30,687 bases of DNA from IMG/VR virus record IMGVR_UViG_3300037189_004311, positions 1 through 30,687 of that record; one strand, given 5' to 3'. The position numbers and the translations under genes are program-made. Under the pieces are notes generated by a model, which was given only the letters and a program-made list of their open reading frames with translations, ran no database searches and was not told the DNA's origin. The stretch comes from a virus. Of the stretch, positions 20,123-28,699 are shown piece after piece (the first letter of the stretch is position 1; each line of letters opens with the position of its first letter).

Positions 20123-20458
20123 ATGTCATTAGGTCTAAATAAAATCTTAGTCGCAGGTGCAGCTACCAATGCAGCGTCAGCTTATTTCTTAACTTACGCT
20201 GCCGGTAACGCAACCGTTACGCTACCTGCCGGTACGTACTACATTGCACCAACTGCAAACGTCACCATTGAATTAAACACCAATCAATCTGGCAACATCA
20301 GCAATGCTGCTTATAGCGTTGTTGTTGCTAACAATACTGGTGGTTTGTTCATTGCTGACGGTACAAATGTTCGTGCAAATGTTTTAGCAGGTGCACCAAC
20401 AATTACCTTGTTTACCGTTAATGGCGGTAACAATGTAAGCGGCACTTACAACGTGTAA
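20123..20458 (+). CDS. Small beta-rich head protein, possible decoration protein
   Basis: A 111-residue protein with almost no charged residues and many T, N, A and V (YFLTYAAGNATVTLPAGTYY, ANVTIELNTNQSGN), a composition typical of beta-sandwich decoration or head-fibre proteins. It has an AAGGAG site before the ATG and follows the capsid gene directly. Related in style to the next gene. Function inferred. Confidence 0.65.
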   Translation: MSLGLNKILVAGAATNAASAYFLTYAAGNATVTLPAGTYYIAPTANVTIELNTNQSGNISNAAYSVVVANNTGGLFIADGTNVRANVLAGAPTITLFTVNGGNNVSGTYNV

Positions 20459-20467
20459 GGAGCGAAC

Positions 20468-20878
20468 ATGAATGCAAACCATGTAGGTTCGTTGCTACCA
20501 AATAGTTTTGGCAATTTTGAGATTGCAACAAAGGTTGTTATTGATGTTGGAACAACCGGAAATGCAGTTGCTCTTTTACCTATTATTGGCGGCACTTCAT
20601 ACATCGTTCGCAGAATTACTGTCGCTAATGCAAACAAAAGCCTCGCTACCGCAAACGTAACCATTCTCACCAGTAATGATGGGAATGCTTCCAATGCGGT
20701 ATCGGGCGATGTTACGTTGGGAAATATTACTAGCACAACAACTTATCAAGACTTAACTCTTGCTAGTGGTGCTGCTACTAACATTTATTCTGCGGCTGCA
20801 TTGTATGTAAAAGTTGGTACTGCTGTATCTGGCGGTACTTGCGATATTTCTGTTTACGGTGATGTAACAACACTATGA
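20468..20878 (+). CDS. Second small beta-rich head protein
   Basis: A 136-residue protein, again T/V/A/N-rich with few charges (VVIDVGTTGNAVALLPIIGG, VTILTSNDGNASNAVSGDV). AAGGAGCG lies just before the ATG, and the stop overlaps the next gene by ATGA. Probably a beta-sandwich decoration or minor head protein; whether it pairs with 20123..20458 is unknown. Confidence 0.65.
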   Translation: MNANHVGSLLPNSFGNFEIATKVVIDVGTTGNAVALLPIIGGTSYIVRRITVANANKSLATANVTILTSNDGNASNAVSGDVTLGNITSTTTYQDLTLASGAATNIYSAAALYVKVGTAVSGGTCDISVYGDVTTL

Positions 20879-21213
20879 CAACTGTATATGTGACTAACAA
20901 GAGCGATAAGCCTCTTGTCGATGAATATGCGTATAAGACGATTACGTTTCCTGTAAACGAAACCGTTGAAGTACCTGTTGCAATTGCCCGTCACTTATTC
21001 GGATATGAGCAGGAGGATAAAGTCCCTGCTATGGTTCGGATTGGGCTAATTAAAACAACCAACGATATAGACGAAGGTCTAGCAAAATTGGCTAAGTTTC
21101 AAATTACTCATGAAGAACCGAAACAAGATCGCTTTTTATCCCCTGGCGATGACCTAGTAACCCCCCTTGTGCATAAAGCACGAGAGGGGAGAAAAGTCGT
21201 TCAAGCCGCTTAA
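20875..21213 (+). CDS. Conserved small head protein (DEYAYKTITFP...ARHLFGY pattern)
   Basis: A 112-residue protein, NKSDKPLVDEYAYKTITFPVNETVEVPVAIARHLFGYEQEDK then VRIGLIKTT and LAKFQITHEEP. The combination F-P-x-x-E-x-x-E-V-P-x-x-x-A-R-H-x-F-G-Y recurs in small proteins coded just after the capsid in podovirus-type genomes; exact role unknown. ATGA overlap upstream. Confidence 0.7.
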   Translation: MTTVYVTNKSDKPLVDEYAYKTITFPVNETVEVPVAIARHLFGYEQEDKVPAMVRIGLIKTTNDIDEGLAKLAKFQITHEEPKQDRFLSPGDDLVTPLVHKAREGRKVVQAA

Positions 21214-21226
21214 CTATGGATATTAA

Positions 21227-22072
21227 ATGGCAACACTCGGTGGCTACATCACAGAAGTTCGTAGGCTTCTGCACGATGCAAACGGAAACTTTTATTCTGA
21301 TACTGAATTAACTGACTATATTAATTCGGCACGGGAACGTGTTGTCCGAGATACCGGATGTTTAAGAACCATTCAAATTTCACAAACGCCTATTGCTCCA
21401 GTTGGCTATACAGGAACTCCAGTAATTTGGAGTCCTCAGACTGCGGTAGCACAAGGTGATTTAATATTTTCAAACGTATTTATTTATGAAGTAACTACTG
21501 CGGGTACAACCGGAGATGATGCTCCGGGTTACCCTTCAGCAGGTTATACATATCCCCCGACAACACCATTTGCGAACGGAACCGCACAATTTCAATATGC
21601 AGGTAACTGCGAAATTATTCCGTATTCAACTTTGCCAAATGGAGCGCAAACTCTTGATATATTAAATATCAATGTGTTTTGGGGAAACAGTAGATACCCA
21701 TTAAGTTATTTGCCGTGGACTCAATTTAATGCCCAATTACGTTATTGGCAGAATTACATTGGTAGACCGGCAGCATTTTCTATTTTTGGTCAAAATCAAA
21801 TTTACATATCTCCAGTACCAGATCAATCGTATGTCATGGAATTAGATACGGTAATTCTTCCTACTGAATTATTAAATAACTCTGAAGTTGACCAAATTGT
21901 TGACCCGTACACAGTTCCCGTTGCATTTTATGCAGCATACAAAGCAAAATATAAAGAACAGTCTTATGGCGAAGCAGAAATATTCAAGCAAGAATATATC
22001 AACCAAGCACGGTCAGTTCTTAATACGGTATTTACTCGTCGTATTCCTGATCCGTACAGTAACCCGTATTAA
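21227..22072 (+). CDS. Adaptor / head-to-tail connector (gp11-like) with inserted beta module
   Basis: A 281-residue protein. The N-terminal [40 protein letters not shown] (5-44) is the helical pattern of podovirus adaptor proteins (T7 gp11 / P22 gp4 type), which join portal and nozzle. The end ([36 protein letters not shown]) is the matching C-terminal helix pair. Between them, at about 67-126, [37 protein letters not shown] and [10 protein letters not shown] form a small beta module not part of the basic adaptor, resembling modules of other phage structural proteins. Confidence 0.75.
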   Translation: MATLGGYITEVRRLLHDANGNFYSDTELTDYINSARERVVRDTGCLRTIQISQTPIAPVGYTGTPVIWSPQTAVAQGDLIFSNVFIYEVTTAGTTGDDAPGYPSAGYTYPPTTPFANGTAQFQYAGNCEIIPYSTLPNGAQTLDILNINVFWGNSRYPLSYLPWTQFNAQLRYWQNYIGRPAAFSIFGQNQIYISPVPDQSYVMELDTVILPTELLNNSEVDQIVDPYTVPVAFYAAYKAKYKEQSYGEAEIFKQEYINQARSVLNTVFTRRIPDPYSNPY

Positions 22073-22074
22073 TT

Positions 22075-24084
22075 ATGGCATCACCAGAACAAAAGAAAAG
22101 TTATCAGGTTGTCAAACAGTTCAAGGGTTTAAATACCAAAGCGAACCGTACTGCTATTGAGGAATCGGAATTTTCATGGCTAGAAAACGCCATGCCGATT
22201 GGTTACGCAAACATAAAGATTACTCCAACATCTTCCCAAGTTTATAACGCTAGTAATGTAGCTGTTACTTTTGCAAATACTCCATCACACATGGCTTCAG
22301 TCAACTTGAATAATGTTGACTACATTATGGTGTTTCAAGCAGACGGGAGTTTAGATGCTTTTAATCTTGTTACAAATTTAAAATCAACAATAAAGACTGC
22401 GGGATTTTTTTCTGCTTCAGGAATTTCTGTTACGCAATGGAAAAATGAACTTGCGCTGATTCTTGATCCGGTTAAAGGTTATTTTGTTTGGGATGGAATA
22501 AATGTTATTTCTGTTGGCTCTGTCGGTGTAATTGGTATTAGAACAGGTGGCGCAGGTTATACCTCTACTCCGCTTGTAACAATTAGTGCGCCTAATGATG
22601 CAAATGGTATTCGTGCTACTGCGGTAGCTTCTGTTACGGCTAATGCTGTTACAGCAATTACGGTCACAAATCCTGGCTCTGGATACACAGTTGCTCCTAC
22701 TGTTACGGTAACTGGCGGTGGAGCCTCCACTCAAGCTAATGCAGTAGCTAGTATTGTTTCTTTTGCTACAGGAACAATTTATCTAAACCTTTTAACTGGC
22801 GGTACAGGATACATAAACGTATCTAACATTACCGTAACTATTGCAGGTGGTGGTGGTGCTAATGCGGCAGCTACTGCGCTTCTTTCTGGTACTCAAGTAT
22901 CCAGATTGATTATGACGAATGTAGGAAGCGGATATACCAATGTTTCTAATTTAACAGTCACTATTACTGGCGGTGGCGCAACTACAAACGCAACTGCAAA
23001 TGCCGTTATTAATAGCGCACAAAACGTAGATATTGCATCTTTTTCTGGTCGTACATGGATTGCTTACGGTAGAACAGTTACTTATAGTGCGGCAGGTACT
23101 TATAATGATTTTACGTCTGTATCTGCGGGTTCCGTAGCCTTAACAGATAGTACGTTGCATGGCGATATTCAAAAATTATTATCGGCAAATAACTTCTTAT
23201 ATTTATATGGCGATGACAGTATTAACGTATTTTCTGACGTTCGTGTAACTACAGCCGGTACGACTATTTTCACCAATACAAACATTAGTGCGTCTGTAGG
23301 ATCAAAAAGAAAAAATGCAATTTTCCCGTATTTCAGATCAGTTTTATTTTTAAACGATTACGGTATCTATGCGCTTGTAGGTTCTACAACATCTAAAGTT
23401 TCAGATGCTCTTGACGGCATTTTTGCAAACATTGATTTCACGTATCCGATTTATTGCGGAGAAGTTTTATTAAATAATATTCTTTGCGCTGCATTTAATT
23501 TTAGATATTACGATGCAGAATTTAGCGGTGGATACAGATACATTCAGGCAATATTTTTTGATAAGAAATGGTTTTTTACAAGTTCTCAAAACACGATGCA
23601 ATACATTGTTTCTGTTCCATTAGAAGGAACATTAACTTTGTATGGTGTTGCTAATCCTAATGGTGTATGGAATTTATACGAATTATATTCAAGCACAACA
23701 TTGCCAGTTAATTCTATTATTCAATCAGCATTAGATTCAATGGGTGATCCAATTAGAGATAAACAAGCATTAAAAATAGGTATTGAATCTACATCAACAG
23801 GAACTAGTATTGCAACTTTTGTAGCCACAGTAGATTCAGAAAAACAATCAAGTCCAGACATCACATTATCTTCTGGAGTTATTTGGCAAAATAATAATTT
23901 TGAAACTTGCGTATGGGAAAACAATACTAATCAAATTGTAGAGTGGGGATCAGTTGGTTATAACTTGTATAAATCAGACGCACAACAATGGGGCAAATAT
24001 CTTGGAATGACGATAAGGTCGTCAACTCCAGGATTTTTTATTAACGGATTGCAGTATGAACATGAATTAAGAGCGAGATTCTAA
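22075..24084 (+). CDS. Tail nozzle protein (gp12/gp10-like) with four inserted GSGYT-type repeats
   Basis: A 669-residue beta-rich protein directly after the adaptor, starting [34 protein letters not shown], the usual start of podovirus nozzle / stabilisation proteins. Residues about 154-310 hold four repeats with GG.GY.s.P or GSGY...VTxTGGG patterns (158-170, 201-216, 242-260, 284-301). The rest is propeller-like beta structure ([36 protein letters not shown]). The nozzle extends the channel and often carries fibres; the inserted repeats could be an adhesive side domain. TAATG overlap to the fibre. Confidence 0.75.
   Translation: MASPEQKKSYQVVKQFKGLNTKANRTAIEESEFSWLENAMPIGYANIKITPTSSQVYNASNVAVTFANTPSHMASVNLNNVDYIMVFQADGSLDAFNLVTNLKSTIKTAGFFSASGISVTQWKNELALILDPVKGYFVWDGINVISVGSVGVIGIRTGGAGYTSTPLVTISAPNDANGIRATAVASVTANAVTAITVTNPGSGYTVAPTVTVTGGGASTQANAVASIVSFATGTIYLNLLTGGTGYINVSNITVTIAGGGGANAAATALLSGTQVSRLIMTNVGSGYTNVSNLTVTITGGGATTNATANAVINSAQNVDIASFSGRTWIAYGRTVTYSAAGTYNDFTSVSAGSVALTDSTLHGDIQKLLSANNFLYLYGDDSINVFSDVRVTTAGTTIFTNTNISASVGSKRKNAIFPYFRSVLFLNDYGIYALVGSTTSKVSDALDGIFANIDFTYPIYCGEVLLNNILCAAFNFRYYDAEFSGGYRYIQAIFFDKKWFFTSSQNTMQYIVSVPLEGTLTLYGVANPNGVWNLYELYSSTTLPVNSIIQSALDSMGDPIRDKQALKIGIESTSTGTSIATFVATVDSEKQSSPDITLSSGVIWQNNNFETCVWENNTNQIVEWGSVGYNLYKSDAQQWGKYLGMTIRSSTPGFFINGLQYEHELRARF
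22534..23004 (+). repeat. Four internal GSGYT-type protein repeats in the nozzle
   Basis: The repeats share GxGY followed by P/S, a VT strand and (in most) a GGG turn. They are 41-43 residues apart, except that the second to third is about 41 with a divergent linker. Such repeats are common in phage and bacterial surface proteins. Confidence 0.6.
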
Positions 24085-26675
24085 TGGCTAAACCAGTTAC
24101 CCTACCTAATACATTTGGTACGCAAGGGGGAACAATTCCCTTAAATTACTTAGATCAAGATTTTACTGCTGTAACGAATTCACTTAATGATCTTGCAACG
24201 TACAGTAATTATGCGGTTGATAGCGGTTCCGTAAACAATTTTATTGCAAACTTTTCTACTGGAATAGTTACTAGCACATTAACTTCTGGCTTGCGTCTGC
24301 AATTTAAAGCAGCAAATGCAAATACTGGTGCTTCTACACTTCAGGTTCAAGTTAATACTGTATCTATTGGTACTGCTTCTATTAGATTAACAGACGGTTC
24401 TGTTTTATCTGCTAATGCTATTACTGCGGGTGCGGTAGTAGATGTTTTGTATGATGGAACAAACTTTCAATTATTGAATGATTCTGGTGGTGGTTCCGGT
24501 ACTTTTACTGATTTAACAGTTACAGGAAATCTTGCTGTTATAGGAACAAGTACATTTACAGGTAATGTAACTGCTAACATTGCTAATGTAACTACATTGA
24601 GAGTAACAACAGCAAATATTTCTACTGCAAATGTAACAACAATTATTGCTACAACCGCAAACGTAACAACGGCAAATGTAACTACAGTAATAGCTACAAC
24701 TGCTAACTTAACTAATGCAACTATAACTACAGCTAATGTAACAACAATAAATGGAAATGTTGCTACATTTACTGGAAACGTCACCATTCAAGGCAATGGA
24801 AGTAATGTTCAAGGAAACTTGACACTTGGTAATGTCACAATATTAGGCACAGCTAATCTTGCCGGAAATATTTCTAGTGGAAATCTTTCTGTTACTTCTT
24901 TAACTAGCACCGGAAATATATCTATTACTGGTAGCGGTATATTTAAAGCAGGTAATGTAAGTTATTCTGATACTGGTGTTGTTGCTTCATTCCAAAGCAA
25001 TGTTGCAGGTTACAACCAAATAATTTTACAGAATACTTCTGCTGCTGCAAACGCATCTACAAATTTTAACATTTCAAACAATTCTGGAACTGCTACTACA
25101 AATTTTGGTGAGATCGGAATTAATAGTTCTGCGTTTACAGGAACAGGATCATTTTCTACTCCTAATAATGTATATCTTGCTTCTGCTTCTACAGATTTAG
25201 TTATTGGTACTTACGCAGCAAATTCAGTTAGATTTGTTGTTAATAGCGGTGCTACTGACGCTATGCAAATTGGTACTACTGGTCTTGTTGGTATTGGTAC
25301 AACGACACCTGCATCAAAATTAAATCTTGCGGGTGCTTTGTCTTTTGCTCCCTGGACTACTTCTGCTCCTGGATTAAGAATTGATGCAATAACATTTACA
25401 TCAACATCAACATTATCTGGAACTGTTTCTGCTAATAGTATTGCTCAACCTACGTTTGCGGCAACTACTGTGGCTCAAACCATAACTAATGGTGCTACTT
25501 TATACATTGCCGATGCTCCCGCATTAGGAACAAATATAACTGCAATTACAAATAATTATTCTTTGTATATTGCCGGTGGAAATGTTTTTATGGGAGGGTC
25601 GCAATTATCTATAAGAGGTTCTGGTACTACTTATCCTGCTGCTGCTTTTGGAGTGGCTCTTAGTGTTGGCACAGTTGGTTTTTCTGTTGGTCCTGCAACA
25701 TATACTTCAGCAGCAGGAGCATCTGGTACTGTTGCTATTCATGCTTTTAGCACACCAACAATTGCAACAACCACAGCATCACAAACAATTTCAATTGCTG
25801 CTACTTTATATATAGCAAATCCCCCACAAGCAGGAACAAACGTAACTATTACAAACCCATACGGAATATATTGTCTTGCTGACGTTTTAATTGCTGCAAA
25901 CAGATTAAGAATTAGTACATCATCACCGCAAACATTTCCTGCGGGTGATTTTGGAACAACTGGTTATTTGTTTTCTCAAAGTTCAGGAAACATAATAACT
26001 TCTGCTGCCGGATTATCGGGAACAGTTGCCGCAAATAGTTTTTCTCCAGGTAGTATTGCTGCTACAACCGCAAGTCAAACCATAACAAATGCAGTAAATT
26101 TATATGTTGGAGCTGCTCCGTCAGCAAGTACAAATGTAACTATTACTAATAGTTGGTCTTTGTACGTTGCATCAGGAAATTCATATTTTGGAAGCACGTT
26201 AAATATTGGTGGAACAGCCGCCAGAGCGACAACGGCAGGAACTTCTTTACTTAATGTTTTTAACGGAACTGCTCCTGTTGGTACGTTGACTAACGGTGTA
26301 TCCATATACTCTGTGTCTGGCGATTTAAACTTTATGGATGCAGCAGGTAATGCGTTTAAAGTTGGCTATAGAAATGTTCCTCCAGTAGGAACAAAAACCG
26401 GTTCTTATACTTTAGCGACTACTGATGTTGGAGAATATGTTCAGTTAGGAACAGGTGGAGCAATTGTAATTCCTGATGCAACTTTTGCTGAAGGTGACAT
26501 TATTTCTGTATTTAATAATACAACAGGAAGTATCACAATTACTTGTTCAATTACAACGGCATATATTGGTGGCGTTAATACAGATAGAGCCTCAGTTACT
26601 TTAGCAACACGAGGTTTAGCAACAATTTTCTTTATTAGCAGCACAGTCTGCGTAATTAATGGAAATGTATCGTGA
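24084..26675 (+). CDS. Repeat-rich tail fibre
   Basis: An 863-residue protein almost free of charged residues, rich in T, N, S, A and V. The start ([27 protein letters not shown]) is the typical podovirus fibre attachment segment. Residues 168-222 repeat ANVTT (often TTANVTT), and 140-300 is a T/N-rich beta helix. Residues 421-708 are three tandem copies of an about 100-residue unit (SGTVxANS, TTxxQTI, LYIxxAP, NVTITN). The last 95 residues (TGSYTLATTDVGEYV ... FFISSTVCVING) look like the C-terminal knob. It is expected to bind a host surface glycan. Confidence 0.8.
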   Translation: MAKPVTLPNTFGTQGGTIPLNYLDQDFTAVTNSLNDLATYSNYAVDSGSVNNFIANFSTGIVTSTLTSGLRLQFKAANANTGASTLQVQVNTVSIGTASIRLTDGSVLSANAITAGAVVDVLYDGTNFQLLNDSGGGSGTFTDLTVTGNLAVIGTSTFTGNVTANIANVTTLRVTTANISTANVTTIIATTANVTTANVTTVIATTANLTNATITTANVTTINGNVATFTGNVTIQGNGSNVQGNLTLGNVTILGTANLAGNISSGNLSVTSLTSTGNISITGSGIFKAGNVSYSDTGVVASFQSNVAGYNQIILQNTSAAANASTNFNISNNSGTATTNFGEIGINSSAFTGTGSFSTPNNVYLASASTDLVIGTYAANSVRFVVNSGATDAMQIGTTGLVGIGTTTPASKLNLAGALSFAPWTTSAPGLRIDAITFTSTSTLSGTVSANSIAQPTFAATTVAQTITNGATLYIADAPALGTNITAITNNYSLYIAGGNVFMGGSQLSIRGSGTTYPAAAFGVALSVGTVGFSVGPATYTSAAGASGTVAIHAFSTPTIATTTASQTISIAATLYIANPPQAGTNVTITNPYGIYCLADVLIAANRLRISTSSPQTFPAGDFGTTGYLFSQSSGNIITSAAGLSGTVAANSFSPGSIAATTASQTITNAVNLYVGAAPSASTNVTITNSWSLYVASGNSYFGSTLNIGGTAARATTAGTSLLNVFNGTAPVGTLTNGVSIYSVSGDLNFMDAAGNAFKVGYRNVPPVGTKTGSYTLATTDVGEYVQLGTGGAIVIPDATFAEGDIISVFNNTTGSITITCSITTAYIGGVNTDRASVTLATRGLATIFFISSTVCVINGNVS
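24585..24749 (+). repeat. ANVTT short-period repeat in the fibre
   Basis: About 55 residues made of TTANVTT-like units with 5-7 residue spacing (codons GCAAATGTAACAACA and variants). Suggests a regular beta helix and may recombine. Confidence 0.65.
25344..26207 (+). repeat. Three tandem units of about 100 residues in the fibre
   Basis: Aligned anchors are SGTV at residues 445, 547 and 645; Q-T-I at 465, 567 and 665; and an I-T-N near 588 and 687. Distances are 102 and 98 residues. The units differ enough to have diverged some time ago. Confidence 0.65.
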
Positions 26676-27517
26676 GTGGAATAATGATACTGCTAAGAGG
26701 TTCTTCCTCGTCAGGTAGTGCTGCACCTGGTTTTGTTGACTATCTTGTTGTTGCGGGTGGTGGTGGTGGTGGCATACAGGGTGGAGGTGGAGGCGCGGGT
26801 GGATTTAGGACTGCAACCGGATTACCTGTTGCGGCAGGAACTGCTTATACAGTAACTGTAGGAGCAGGTGGTGCAGGAAATAGCGTGGGTTTAAGTTCTG
26901 TATTTTCTAGTATTACTTCTGATGGTGGCGGTTATGGCGGTAGAGCCGCAGGAGGAACTATTTTTGGTGGACCAGGAGGATCAGGCGGGGGTGGTGCTGT
27001 TACATCTTCTTCTGGATCAACGGGCGGGACAGCATCAGTCGGTCAAGGTAGCGATGGTGGATCAGGAACAACTACATCTCTATATGGAGGAGGTGGTGGC
27101 GGTGGCGCGGGGACTGCGGGTGTTTGGGGAACAGGCACTAAAGGCGGGGATGGCGGTCTTGGATCACCTAGTTCTATGGCAACTGGTTCTGCCCTTAATT
27201 TTTGTGGTGGCGGTGGCGCAGGTATATTTACTGGAGGCGCAGCAGCAGGGTCTGGAGCTTCTGGTGTTGGTGGTAATGGGACTATTGGTGCTGTTAATGC
27301 TACCTCTGGACAAGCAAACAGAGGCGGCGGAGGCGGTGGAACTGGAGCAAGTCCATCTAGCCCAGGTCAAGGTGGATCGGGTGTGGTAGTTATTTCATAC
27401 TCATCAACAAACTCAGACCTTGTAAGTATTGGTGGCGGTTTAACTTATACAAAAAATGTTGTAAGTGGAAATACTGTTTATTTGTTTACTGCCGGTACTG
27501 GAACTATTTCTTGGTAA
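26672..27517 (+). CDS. Glycine-rich tip / adhesin-like protein
   Basis: A 281-residue protein. Start is either GTG at 26672 (GTGA overlap with the fibre stop) or ATG at 26684; the overlap favours the first. After APGFVDYLVVAGG (18-30) there are many runs of four to eight G (31-44, 84-110, 139-146, 179-183, 218-223) separated by short T/S/A segments, and the end has GSGVVVISYSS. This matches glycine-rich sandwich domains seen in phage adhesin tips such as T-even gp38-like proteins. It probably sits on the fibre and contacts the receptor. Confidence 0.75.
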   Translation: MSGIMILLRGSSSSGSAAPGFVDYLVVAGGGGGGIQGGGGGAGGFRTATGLPVAAGTAYTVTVGAGGAGNSVGLSSVFSSITSDGGGYGGRAAGGTIFGGPGGSGGGGAVTSSSGSTGGTASVGQGSDGGSGTTTSLYGGGGGGGAGTAGVWGTGTKGGDGGLGSPSSMATGSALNFCGGGGAGIFTGGAAAGSGASGVGGNGTIGAVNATSGQANRGGGGGGTGASPSSPGQGGSGVVVISYSSTNSDLVSIGGGLTYTKNVVSGNTVYLFTAGTGTISW

Positions 27518-27522
27518 TTAAA

Positions 27523-27894
27523 ATGGCACATTACGCTTTTTTAGATGAAAACAATATTGTTATAGGAGTTATCCCCGGTAAAGACGAGGGTGAGGATGGT
27601 ATTGATTGGGAAGAATTTTATTCTAAAGAAATGAACGCAGTTTGCAAACGCACTAGTTACAATACTTATGGCGGGGTTCATAATAATGGCGGTGTTCCAT
27701 TTAGAAAAAATTATGCGGGTATGGGTTTTACTTACGATGAAACAAGAGATGCTTTTATCGCTCCAAAACCACATCCGTCTTGGATATTAAATGAGGATTC
27801 TTGTATTTGGGAACCGCCAATTCCATATCCAGATAGCAGCGTAATGACTTTTTGGGATGAAGAAAGTTTGTCATGGATTGAGGTAAACCACTAA
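27523..27894 (+). CDS. Conserved tail-module protein (MAHYAFLDENNIVIGVI pattern)
   Basis: The ATG at 27523 is used; a TTG at 27511 has no support. The 123-residue protein contains AHYAFLDENNIVIGVI at its start, then KRTSYNTYGGVH and FRKNYAGMGFTYDETRDAFIAPKPHPSWILNEDSCIWEPPIPYP, a strongly conserved string in marine and freshwater phages. Function is not known to me; its usual place after tail fibres suggests a fibre or tail accessory. Followed by a short terminator-like hairpin. Confidence 0.75.
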   Translation: MAHYAFLDENNIVIGVIPGKDEGEDGIDWEEFYSKEMNAVCKRTSYNTYGGVHNNGGVPFRKNYAGMGFTYDETRDAFIAPKPHPSWILNEDSCIWEPPIPYPDSSVMTFWDEESLSWIEVNH

Positions 27895-27915
27895 CCTAAA
27901 TAGTGGGATTTTTTT
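27888..27915 (+). terminator. Short rho-independent terminator after the tail module
   Basis: CCACTA (27888..27893) and TAGTGG (27901..27906) with a 7-base loop, followed by GA and seven T. Only six pairs, so probably partial. The stop codon of the previous gene lies in the stem and loop. Confidence 0.5.
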
Positions 27916-27927
27916 AAGGGGATGTAA

Positions 27928-28107
27928 ATGGGTAATTCTGAAATTAAATTAGTTTTGACCGTAGATCAAGTAAACGGAATTTTGCAAGCGTTAGGCAATA
28001 TGCCTTATATACAAGCCGTTGATTTGATTGCTGCTGTTCGCAACCAGGCTTCTTCACAAGTTCCTGCTCCTAGCGCACCGCAAGCGGTTGAAATAGTGGA
28101 CAACTAA
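27928..28107 (+). CDS. Small hypothetical protein (59 residues)
   Basis: Encodes MGNSEIKLVLTVDQVNGILQ then ALGNMPYIQAVDLIAAVRNQ, a helical hydrophobic pattern, and a flexible P/A-rich end. The ATG follows AAGGGGATGTAA. The N-terminal pattern (IKLVLTVDQVNGILQALGNMPY) is one I have seen in several phages as a short protein of unknown role. Below usual length limits but with a good ribosome site. Confidence 0.65.
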   Translation: MGNSEIKLVLTVDQVNGILQALGNMPYIQAVDLIAAVRNQASSQVPAPSAPQAVEIVDN

Positions 28108-28119
28108 TAAGAGAAAAAA

Positions 28120-28353
28120 ATGGAATCTCAGATAACTTTTAATTTGGTCATAACCTTTTCTGGCGCATTAGGCGGTTGGATGTTGAAGGTTATTTGGGAT
28201 GCCATTACAGATTTAAAACAAGAAGTGCGAGAAATGAACAAAGAAATTCACCAAGACTTTGTTCGCAGAGAAGATTTTTCCGAAGCTATTCTAAGAATAG
28301 AAGCAATGTGTACCCGTATCTTTGACAAACTAGATGCGAAGGCAGACAAATAA
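28120..28353 (+). CDS. Membrane-anchored coiled-coil protein (XhlA/holin-accessory-like)
   Basis: A 77-residue protein with one N-terminal membrane span (about 5-26, NLVITFSGALGGWMLKVIW), then a charged coiled coil (LKQEVREMNKEIHQDFVRREDFSEAILRIEAM) and the end FDKLDAKADK. This layout is like XhlA-type or phage-tail membrane-associated proteins. A role in lysis or in DNA entry is possible. TAATG coupling to the next gene. Confidence 0.65.
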   Translation: MESQITFNLVITFSGALGGWMLKVIWDAITDLKQEVREMNKEIHQDFVRREDFSEAILRIEAMCTRIFDKLDAKADK

Positions 28354-28691
28354 TGAACATGGAAGCATTAGCCTCTGTGATTTTTGGGGATGATGAATCT
28401 CTAGGAATTTTCTTATTTGAAAACGGGCTACAGCACAAACTGTTTCAAGAAACATTTATGGACTTAGGTATCTCTATGCCTATTTTTCCAATTACTGATG
28501 CTAACACCGCTAATCTTGATGATTGGCTTTTAGCACACCAAGTAGAGCATCAAGCGTTTGCTGACCTGTTAAGTTTAAATAATCCATCAAATTTGCTAGA
28601 TGTTGATTTCAATGATGAGAATGATTTTTATGATTGGCTTGCTTCTCATCAATACATCCATCAACAAATTGTTGCGTCTTTAAATCTGTAA
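28353..28691 (+). CDS. Small acidic protein with twin DWL.xHQ motifs
   Basis: A 112-residue acidic protein. The motif DWLLAHQVEHQ (residues about 56-66) recurs as DWLASHQYIHQ (about 93-103), suggesting an internal duplication of a helical hairpin. The histidine pairs could bind metal, but no activity is known to me. TAATG start overlap; a short gap then leads to the internal virion protein gene. Confidence 0.6.
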   Translation: MNMEALASVIFGDDESLGIFLFENGLQHKLFQETFMDLGISMPIFPITDANTANLDDWLLAHQVEHQAFADLLSLNNPSNLLDVDFNDENDFYDWLASHQYIHQQIVASLNL

Positions 28692-28699
28692 GGTGATAT

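Noticed and set aside
24467-26644. Several leftward frames opposite the fibre gene
   Set aside because: They are V, A and T-rich shadows of the repeated codons on the coding strand and lack ribosome sites.
26922-27389. A 155-codon frame in another phase inside the glycine-rich gene
   Set aside because: It is a by-product of GGN repeats (V, L, A and E-rich), with no ribosome site and no coupling.
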